The translations under genes and the position numbers were made by a program. Positions 1-5,083 of a stretch of 6,407 nt of DNA are shown piece after piece. Each line of letters opens with the position of its first letter. The first letter of the stretch is position 1. This DNA comes from Bacteroidota bacterium (GTDB taxonomy: Bacteria; Pseudomonadota; Alphaproteobacteria; Puniceispirillales; Puniceispirillaceae), in assembly GCA_009936825.1 (NCBI GenBank), contig JAACDV010000125.1, positions 1 through 6,407 on the forward strand. The letters run 5' to 3'. A model generated the notes under the pieces. The model saw only the letters and a list, made by a program, of their open reading frames with translations. It made no database searches and was not told the origin of the DNA.

Positions 1-62
1 AGTCCCTGAATACTAGCACCAACAGCGCCATGCTTAATAACCAGACTTCGGGCGTCTGTCAT
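1..62 (-). CDS. Partial CDS, N-terminus of a probable GT9 (heptosyltransferase-like) glycosyltransferase
   Basis: An ATG at 62-60 opens a minus-strand frame that stays open for 20 codons to the window edge, so the gene is truncated on its C-terminal side. A purine-rich stretch GAGGAAGGGG (80 down to 71) lies about 8 bases before the ATG and supports this start. The visible protein has the pattern L-V-I-K-H-G-A-V-G at residues 7-15. This resembles the first beta strand and glycine loop of GT9 enzymes such as WaaC/WaaF, which add heptose or related sugars to the LPS core at the inner face of the inner membrane. The family usually has Gly-Asp at the end of this loop; here Gly15 is followed by Ala16. 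The divergent LPS-type GT4 gene and lptD beyond it fit an envelope role. With only 20 residues the family call is tentative, but the frame plus ribosome-binding site make a real gene likely. Confidence 0.5.
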   Translation of the reverse strand, partial: MTDARSLVIKHGAVGASIQG

Positions 63-113
63 TCACGCGCCCCCTTCCTCGGTAAGCATAAAGTCAAATG
101 TAGATTTATAGGT

Positions 114-143
114 ATATTAGGTTGTTTTAGCCTGTCGATACAA
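114..143 (-). promoter_or_regulatory. Possible sigma70-type promoter for the leftward partial gene
   Basis: On the minus strand TTGTAT (143-138) is followed after 18 bases by TAATAT (119-114), about 52 bases upstream of the start codon at 62. Each hexamer matches the consensus at about four of six positions. The region is AT-rich, so chance matches are likely; the position in a divergent spacer is the main support. Confidence 0.25.
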
Positions 144-149
144 TAGTAT
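122..149 (+). promoter_or_regulatory. Possible sigma70-type promoter for the rightward GT4 gene
   Basis: TTGTTT (122-127) and TAGTAT (144-149) are spaced by 16 bases on the plus strand, upstream of the tandem repeat at 177-217 and of the gene starting at 286. An alternative lies in the repeat itself: TTGCCC (191-196) and TATAAA (216-221), but their 19-base spacing is long. Neither is strong, and the two predicted divergent promoters overlap. Confidence 0.25.
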
Positions 150-176
150 AGACCCATAGATATAGAAGAAGCGTTA

Positions 177-217
177 TTGCCCAAAAAATATTGCCCAAAA
201 ATAGTGCCCAAAAAATA
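177..217. repeat. Three tandem copies of a 13-14 bp unit in a divergent spacer
   Basis: The copies are TTGCCCAAAAAATA (177-190), TTGCCCAAAAATA (191-203, one A shorter) and GTGCCCAAAAAATA (204-217). They abut without spacers and sit 69-109 bases before the GT4 start. Each unit has a GCCC core followed by an A-tract, so a bound protein or intrinsic curvature would recur every 1.3 helical turns. The first two copies also begin with a -35-like TTGCCC. The loss of one A in the middle copy looks like slippage. The function is unknown; a regulator-binding array or a neutral slippage product are both possible. Confidence 0.85.
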
Positions 218-285
218 TAAATTATGGGGCTGCCCGACAAACCAAGAAGCCGCGCATAGCATGAAGATATCGGCAAAGTGAAAAT

Positions 286-1515
286 ATGGCCAAGATGAAG
301 ATTGGGACAAAATCCCCTAAGCCGGGGATCGGGGCAGGACCATTGGAAAAGCTGCAATCACGTCCGCGCGTAGATATTCTGCTGCCGTCAAAAGAGCGGT
401 TCACAAAAACCAATGCCGGAGCCATTTCAGGCGTAGTTCGTGACCTGATTGAGGCAAGCCAGACGCCGGATTGTTTTAATGTAGTTGGTATGGCTGTGGA
501 CGCCCCCTTTTCCGGGATCAAATTTACCGGTCTGAAGCCGATCAGAAAATGGCTGTATGGAAGCAATATTGGCCTTGCCCGCGCCTATCTTCGCCGCCTT
601 GATGGGGCATTTGATCAGACCCTTAATGAAACCTTTGATGAGACCCTTAATGAGTCTGGCCCCCCTGCCCTGATTGAAGTTCATAGCCGGTGTCATGTCG
701 CCGCCTATATCAAGGCAAAGCGGCCTGATCTGAAAGTTGCGCTATATCTTCACAATGATCCGCGCGACATGAAGGGGGCACAAACTACGCAACAGCGCCT
801 GGCGCTTTTACAGCAAATGAGCGCGATCATCTGTGTCAGCGACTATATTGTCAGATGCTTTCTTGACGGTCTGACGGTTGACAGCGCCCTTACCAAAAAG
901 GTTCAAAGCGCCCGCAATGGCGCGGCGCGCTGGCTGACCTCACCCCCCGTTAAAAAGCCGATGATCCTGATTGCCGGGCGAATGGTTCCCGAAAAAGGCA
1001 TTCTGGAATGTGCCACTGCCATTGCAACGGTGCTGGCGGACCGACCTGACTGGCGTGTTGTTGTGGCTGGCGCAAAGCGATTTGAGACCGCCGCCCCCGG
1101 CAGCTATGAAGCCGAAATTGGCCGCGCCCTTGCCCCGCTGGGAGAGCGCGCGCAAATGACCGGATTTGTGCCAATCGAAACCATCCGGGCATTACAGGCC
1201 GATGCCGCAATTTCCGCCTGCCCGTCAATCTGGAATGACCCGATGCCCAAAGCCGTGATTGAATCGCTTGCAGCCGGCTGCGCATTGCTGACAACACGGC
1301 GCGGCGGCATTCCAGAAGTCGCTGAGGGACGCGCCCATATTGTTGATAATCCCAGCATTGAAGAATTCGTCGCGGCGCTAGAAAAACTGGTTAATGATGA
1401 TAAATATCGGATCCACCTTCAGCATCTAGCATGGACAGATTTTCCCTTCACCGCAGAAAAAATGGCCAGCGATGCAGACAGCATTAGACTGGCCGCCATC
1501 ACTTCAGAAACCTGA
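286..1515 (+). CDS. Glycosyltransferase family 4 (GT-B fold), probable LPS/cell-surface glycan synthesis
   Basis: This 409-residue protein has the layout of a GT4 retaining glycosyltransferase, which moves a sugar from a nucleotide-sugar to a lipid-linked or core glycan at the cytoplasmic membrane face. The N-terminal domain begins near R28-VDILLPS-K36 and has a glycine-containing acceptor-side loop at 46-54 (AISGVVRDL). The C-terminal nucleotide-sugar domain starts near 226 with ILIAGRMVPEKG (227-238), including the expected Arg232 and Lys237, and ends its signature with GGIPEVAEG (340-348). The usual E-x7-E motif is present as Asp318-x7-Glu326, within WNDPMPKAVIESLAAG. There is no signal peptide or membrane segment. 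The ATG at 286 has only a weak ribosome-binding site (AAAGTG). ATG 295 or TTG 343 are alternative starts, since the first 27 residues are Lys/Gly/Pro-rich and not part of the fold. Donor and acceptor cannot be read from sequence. lptD follows after 111 bases. Confidence 0.9.
   Translation: MAKMKIGTKSPKPGIGAGPLEKLQSRPRVDILLPSKERFTKTNAGAISGVVRDLIEASQTPDCFNVVGMAVDAPFSGIKFTGLKPIRKWLYGSNIGLARAYLRRLDGAFDQTLNETFDETLNESGPPALIEVHSRCHVAAYIKAKRPDLKVALYLHNDPRDMKGAQTTQQRLALLQQMSAIICVSDYIVRCFLDGLTVDSALTKKVQSARNGAARWLTSPPVKKPMILIAGRMVPEKGILECATAIATVLADRPDWRVVVAGAKRFETAAPGSYEAEIGRALAPLGERAQMTGFVPIETIRALQADAAISACPSIWNDPMPKAVIESLAAGCALLTTRRGGIPEVAEGRAHIVDNPSIEEFVAALEKLVNDDKYRIHLQHLAWTDFPFTAEKMASDADSIRLAAITSET
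610..657 (+). repeat. In-frame 24-bp tandem duplication inside the GT4 gene
   Basis: The 24 bases at 610-633 are repeated at 634-657 with four differences. They encode FDQTLNET (residues 109-116) and FDETLNES (117-124). The duplication lies in the N-terminal domain just before the strand ending in EVHSR (131-135), most likely in a surface loop. Because 24 is divisible by three, the frame is kept. Confidence 0.9.
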
Positions 1516-1626
1516 TAACATTACCCCCCCAATAAGGTAGGGACATGAACTAGGGCCTGCAGAGATAGACTTGCTGGCAAAAAAGGGTTAGCACTAATCG
1601 CGTGATCGAAATTCCGAGGACCCATA

Positions 1627-3786
1627 ATGTTTTCAAAGCAGTGGATTGTATTACTGGTTTTGGTTTTTGTTGCAGTGGCCACGAATAGCAGTCCCGGCTT
1701 GGCCGCCGAGGGCGATATTGGCTTTGAAGCAGACAGCGTTAATGTGAATCAAGATGACGGCAGCATGCTGGCCACTGGCAATGTGATCATGCAGCAGGCC
1801 GGTATGGAACTGCGCGCCGATGAGGTCACTTATGACCGAGATGCCGATATTGCGGTTGCGCGCGGCAATGTAATCTTTACCGATAAGAACGGTACAACTC
1901 ACCGCTCCAACGTCATGACACTTGACACTGAATTCAGTCATATTGTGGCGGAAACATTGCGCACCAGATTTGTGGACGGTACGTTTTTTACTGCGGAAGA
2001 TGGCGATGTGGTGATCGACGAGCAATCGATGTTCAACACCTCAAGGTTCAGCCCCTGCAATTGTGATTTTGAAAATGGCGAAACGCCCATCTGGGACCTT
2101 CGGGCCACTTCAACGCGGCATGATGCCAAAACAAAAACGATAGTCCATGCGAACGTGCGCATGCATATTATGAATATACCTGTGGGCTACCTTCCTTATC
2201 TAGCGCACCCGGACTGGACAGTGCGCCGCCGGACAGGGTTTCTGGCTCCTTCTTTCGTGGTAAGCACTGATTTGGGTTTTACAAGCTGGATTCCCTATTA
2301 CGTTGTGTTGGGGGATACCAATGACATTGAATTCACCCCTTACAACTATCAGCATCGCGGAAAAGCCTTGAAGACCTTGTATCGCCAACGCTGGGATGAC
2401 TCTGATCTGGGGTTAACTTTGTATACGGCTTCGGTTAACACCTACAAAAAGAAACGCGAGGGCGTCGCCGCATTAGATGCCAGTTTCAACACCACCATTG
2501 GCGATAACTGGAAGGTCCGCGCGCGGGCCTTACGGGCAAGTCAGGACACGTTTTTGCGCCGCTATAAATTTATCAATGACACATGGCTAAAATCGGAAAT
2601 CTCTGCCGAGCGGTTTAAAAAAAATCGCTATTATCTCGTTGAAGCCAGCGACACACAGAACCTTTCATCGGGTAAAACGCCTGATAAAGAGCCTACCGTG
2701 CTGCCACATATATTCTATGAAAATCTAACTAGCGGCTTTCGGCCCAGCCAGACACTGCGGACTGAAATCAGCGCCATTCAACTGGATAATGACGAAGGGC
2801 ATGACATGTCACGGTGGGTCGGCAACGTCGAATTGCATGACAGGCTGACAGACGGGGCGCTGAAGACCGACGTGAGGGCAAGCCTGATTGGCCGCTATTA
2901 TAGCATCCAGAAAAAACCAGCCACCGCCACCACCAAAACAGATGATCTTGGCCGTGTAAATTCAGCAGCTTCAATCGGGTGGCGATATCCGTTGGCAGTC
3001 AGCAGCGAGCAACGCAAGACGGTTATCGAACCTCAAATCCAGCTTGTCCATATTGGAGGCAGGGACCAGGCCAGTGAAATACCCAACCGGGATTCTGCCG
3101 ATTACCGCATTGATTCAGCTAATCTTTTTCTGCTGAACCGCTATCAGGGATATGACTATCTGCGGCCAGGATCGCGGGCTGACGCCGGTGTTTCAGCCCT
3201 AGCGAGAGATTCCCTGCTGGGAGATGTTTCGGGTTTCATTGGTATCAGCCGCCGAATCTCCGGCAAACCGTCAGCTGGGCTGGCGGTAAATGATAAAAAC
3301 ACGCTGTCTGATTATGTTGTCAGCCTGTCGGTAAACCCACCAGCGCCTATCTCATTATCATGGTCAGGTAGAATGTCACCGCATGATTACAAGATGAATG
3401 AAGCGCGCACGGTTATCAAAGGAAGCGTAAGTCGGATCGAGTATAATTTTGAGCATATGCAGCTTGCCAAACCCTATTTTTCCAGTGCGGCATCTGACCT
3501 CGAAGAATTTAAAGCCACGTTGACCGCCGATATGGGTAAAGGATGGAGCGTTACCGGATCACAGGTCTGGGATTTGTCGAATGGCAAAACTGTCCGCGAT
3601 AAATCAACAGCGGCAATGAAATGGACGGGCGGCCTTCAAGATTGTCTAACAGTGAATTTTGGATATGACCGCGACATGGCATCCGACCGTGACATCGCGG
3701 CAAATGATGCGTTTTTAATCACAATTAATTTCAAGTATCTTGGGTCAATTTCCCAGACTGATCTGTTCAAGCCAAAGAAGGAATAA
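1627..3786 (+). CDS. lptD: LPS-assembly protein LptD (OstA/Imp), outer-membrane translocon
   Basis: LptD forms the outer-membrane barrel that, with lipoprotein LptE, inserts lipopolysaccharide into the outer leaflet. The 719 residues show a Sec signal peptide (Lys4, hydrophobic 7-19, cleavage near A26 or A27) and a periplasmic OstA jelly-roll (about 30-140, including DEVTYDRD at 65-72 and ARGNVIF at 78-84). A conserved linker follows, IPVGYLPYLAHPDW (184-197) and RRRTGFLAPS (200-209), then a long beta-barrel to about residue 703. It is slightly shorter than the E. coli protein (784). Only three cysteines are present: Cys144 and Cys146 after the jelly-roll, and Cys673 in LQDCLTVNFGYDRD, which aligns with the Cys-Cys pair near the E. 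coli C-terminus. GAGGA (1616-1620) lies 6 bases before the ATG and fixes the start. The usual neighbours lptF/lptG, surA, pdxA and rsmA are absent. The gene may share a transcript with the GT4 gene or use a weak promoter in the 111-base gap. Confidence 0.96.
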   Translation: MFSKQWIVLLVLVFVAVATNSSPGLAAEGDIGFEADSVNVNQDDGSMLATGNVIMQQAGMELRADEVTYDRDADIAVARGNVIFTDKNGTTHRSNVMTLDTEFSHIVAETLRTRFVDGTFFTAEDGDVVIDEQSMFNTSRFSPCNCDFENGETPIWDLRATSTRHDAKTKTIVHANVRMHIMNIPVGYLPYLAHPDWTVRRRTGFLAPSFVVSTDLGFTSWIPYYVVLGDTNDIEFTPYNYQHRGKALKTLYRQRWDDSDLGLTLYTASVNTYKKKREGVAALDASFNTTIGDNWKVRARALRASQDTFLRRYKFINDTWLKSEISAERFKKNRYYLVEASDTQNLSSGKTPDKEPTVLPHIFYENLTSGFRPSQTLRTEISAIQLDNDEGHDMSRWVGNVELHDRLTDGALKTDVRASLIGRYYSIQKKPATATTKTDDLGRVNSAASIGWRYPLAVSSEQRKTVIEPQIQLVHIGGRDQASEIPNRDSADYRIDSANLFLLNRYQGYDYLRPGSRADAGVSALARDSLLGDVSGFIGISRRISGKPSAGLAVNDKNTLSDYVVSLSVNPPAPISLSWSGRMSPHDYKMNEARTVIKGSVSRIEYNFEHMQLAKPYFSSAASDLEEFKATLTADMGKGWSVTGSQVWDLSNGKTVRDKSTAAMKWTGGLQDCLTVNFGYDRDMASDRDIAANDAFLITINFKYLGSISQTDLFKPKKE

Positions 3787-3830
3787 GGGCCGGGCCGAAG
3801 CTGTCTGGAGCCAGCCCCCACGTGGCCCTT
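3785..3830. terminator. Hairpin between convergent genes, possible bidirectional terminator
   Basis: AAGGGCC (3785-3791) pairs perfectly with GGCCCTT (3824-3830); the 32-base loop may fold further (GCTG 3800-3803 with CAGC 3812-3815). It fills almost all of the 47 bases between the lptD stop (3784-3786) and the exporter stop (3836-3834). No clean T-run follows on the plus strand. On the minus strand the downstream sequence is T-rich (TTATTCCTTCTTT), so termination of the leftward operon is the better case. The long loop weakens the call. Confidence 0.45.
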
Positions 3831-3833
3831 GGG

Positions 3834-4415
3834 TTACTGAAATAGCGCCCAGACCACCACTGCCAGCGTCAGAATTATCAATGACCGGGTCAATATTTGC
3901 GTTTTTGGAACGGCGCGTTGTAGTGCGGCCCCGGCCCAGCACCACAGCGTATGGAACAGGATTTGACAGGCGGCGAAGGTCAGCGTAACCAAAATTATCC
4001 GCGCTCCAAAACTGCCAAGTTCAGGGGCAAACTGGGTCCAAGCCAGCAACACCATTACCCATGCCTTTGGGTTTAACGGGTGCACAATGATACCCCGGCG
4101 AAAGCCGAAAACATGGGTTTTTGCATCGCCGGACCCGGAATCATTCCATGACTGAACAGTCAGCCAGATCATATAAGCAGCGCTGACATATTTCAGAATT
4201 TGTAGAACCAACGGCTGATCCATCAAGAACAGCCCCAAGCCAACCCCAAAACATATATTCAACGCTATCTTGCCGCCAACAAGGCCGGTAATAAAGCCCA
4301 GGCATGGCCTTACGCCCACCTGTGCACCGCCGATCATCACCAGCAAATTAGCCGGTCCGGGCGTCGCAACCATCAAAATGACAAAAATAAGAAGGTCTAA
4401 ATATACCTCAATCAT
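3834..4415 (-). CDS. LysE/RhtB-family amino-acid (small-molecule) exporter
   Basis: This 193-residue, very hydrophobic protein fits the LysE/RhtB family of inner-membrane exporters, which expel amino acids or related metabolites; members are usually about 190-215 residues. Family marks are the N-terminal PGPANLL (19-25), the glycine-rich GFITGLVGGK (40-49) after the first membrane segment, and NPKAW (115-119) at the start of a later one. About six membrane segments can be drawn, near 4-26, 38-62, 68-88, 112-130, 138-162 and 174-192. Its ATG (4415-4413) lies inside the last codons of the upstream acetyltransferase gene, with an 8-base overlap (ATGATTGA) and no separate ribosome-binding site, so translational coupling is likely. 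The substrate cannot be told from sequence. It converges with lptD, with only 47 bases between the stops. Confidence 0.9.
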   Translation of the reverse strand: MIEVYLDLLIFVILMVATPGPANLLVMIGGAQVGVRPCLGFITGLVGGKIALNICFGVGLGLFLMDQPLVLQILKYVSAAYMIWLTVQSWNDSGSGDAKTHVFGFRRGIIVHPLNPKAWVMVLLAWTQFAPELGSFGARIILVTLTFAACQILFHTLWCWAGAALQRAVPKTQILTRSLIILTLAVVVWALFQ

Positions 4416-4842
4416 CAGGGATCAAACGCTTACCAAGGAGATGAACATCGTCGATGTTGTACCCCAGCCTATCATAAAATGACAGCACTGATAGATTGTC
4501 CTTCCGAACGCAGAAGCTGACTTTCGGACACCCGATTTCAACTAGAAATTCCTCGGCGCGTGCCATGATCAACGCGCCAAAACCATCGCGCTGATGTTTG
4601 GGGGAAACCGCCAGATAATTGATCGAACCGCGATGCCCGTCATACCCAATCATAATGCTCGCCACAATCCGATCATCCACCAAACCAACCCAAAAAGCCC
4701 CGTTTTTATCGGTCAGTTTGCGCGCCACATCCTGATGCGGGTTATTCCACGGCCGTGTCAGCCCGCAATCCTGCCAGAGCTTGACAACATCGTCGGTGTC
4801 CGCAGCGCTAAAATCCCGGATAGCAAGTGATGTGTTGTCCAT
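4408..4842 (-). CDS. ypeA: GNAT-family N-acetyltransferase, YpeA-like
   Basis: This 144-residue protein matches the E. coli YpeA type of GNAT acetyltransferase closely in length and motifs. LTRPWNNP (28-35), GYDGHRGS (66-73), YLAVSPKHQ (76-84), GCPK (104-107), FYDRLGY (122-128) and LGKRLI (136-141) all have counterparts there. The acetyl-CoA pyrophosphate loop is QRDGFGA (84-90), the Q/R-x-x-G-x-G/A signature. It should transfer an acetyl group from acetyl-CoA to an amine in the cytoplasm, but as far as I know the substrate of YpeA is not established. GGAG (4854-4851), 8 bases before the ATG, supports the start. It is the first gene of a two-gene unit with the LysE-type exporter, which invites the idea of acetylating and exporting the same class of compound; that is inference. 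Confidence 0.9.
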   Translation of the reverse strand: MDNTSLAIRDFSAADTDDVVKLWQDCGLTRPWNNPHQDVARKLTDKNGAFWVGLVDDRIVASIMIGYDGHRGSINYLAVSPKHQRDGFGALIMARAEEFLVEIGCPKVSFCVRKDNLSVLSFYDRLGYNIDDVHLLGKRLIPDD

Positions 4843-4876
4843 CAGGCTCTCTCCAAATTGTGTCGGTCTTCATCAC

Positions 4877-4895
4877 AAAAATTGGCATAATTTTT
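4877..4895. promoter_or_regulatory. Perfect 7-bp dyad, operator-like site upstream of ypeA
   Basis: AAAAATTGGCATAATTTTT is a perfect inverted repeat with 7-base arms around a 5-base centre (GGCAT). It lies 35-53 bases upstream of the ypeA start, where a repressor site would be expected. AT-rich arms make a stable RNA hairpin less likely than a protein site. No regulator gene is in the window, and an AT-rich chance dyad cannot be excluded. Confidence 0.4.
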
Positions 4896-4907
4896 CGGCA
4901 AAAAAAC

Positions 4908-4933
4908 TGACACGCTGCAAAACTTGCTGTCAA
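4908..4933 (-). promoter_or_regulatory. TTGACA -35-like hexamer within a bulged inverted repeat
   Basis: On the minus strand TTGACA (4933-4928) is a perfect -35 consensus upstream of ypeA. The hexamer at 17-base spacing (TCAGTT, 4910-4905) is a poor -10, so the promoter is uncertain. The same stretch can form a hairpin: TGACA (4908-4912) with TGTCA (4928-4932), and GCAA (4917-4920) with TTGC (4924-4927), leaving a 4-base bulge and an AAC loop. Confidence 0.3.
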
Positions 4934-5020
4934 GTCACCGCCAATCCGGCGGCCAGCATCATGCCATCGCCACACTAAAATGTGAATTCCGATTAACACA
5001 TTCGCAGGATTAGTTTGGTT

Positions 5021-5071
5021 ACAATTTCTACCGGCTTAAAATTTGTACCTGCTTAAAATTCATATCCGCTT
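5021..5071 (+). repeat. Three tandem 17-bp repeats ending at the ribosome-binding site of the DUF805 gene
   Basis: The copies are ACAATTTCTACCGGCTT (5021-5037), AAAATTTGTACCTGCTT (5038-5054) and AAAATTCATATCCGCTT (5055-5071). They are directly adjacent, with consensus A-A-A-A-T-T-T-n-T-A-C-C-n-G-C-T-T. The last copy stops one base before GGGAG (5073-5077), so the array fills the space directly in front of translation start. A -10-like TACAAT (5020-5025) overlaps the first copy; if used, most of the array would be in the 5' untranslated RNA. A regulator array, a structured leader or simple slippage are all possible. Confidence 0.85.
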
Positions 5072-5083
5072 TGGGAGATTCTC

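Noticed and set aside
177..217. CRISPR-like array
   Set aside because: The repeat units (also those at 5021-5071) are too short and have no spacers between them.
261..281. Six-codon upstream frame (MKISAK) before the GT4 start
   Set aside because: No ribosome-binding site and no attenuator structure; such short frames are common by chance.
222..566. 114-codon antisense frame across the GT4 start
   Set aside because: No recognisable domain; it overlaps the GT4 coding region, and other antisense frames here are equally long.
1522..1539. Possible terminator after the GT4 gene (TACC ... GGTA)
   Set aside because: Only a four-base stem, with no T-run.
1571..1598. Possible promoter for lptD (TTGCTG with a weak -10)
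   Set aside because: The -10 region is poor; the gap to the GT4 gene is short enough for read-through, so I do not list it as a feature.
1651..2025. 124-codon open frame antisense to lptD
   Set aside because: It lies wholly inside the strongly supported lptD gene, has no recognisable motif and is explained by codon bias of the sense strand.
4981..5000. TGTG-N12-CACA dyad resembling a Crp/FNR site
   Set aside because: The spacing does not match TGTGA-N6-TCACA and the arms are only four bases.
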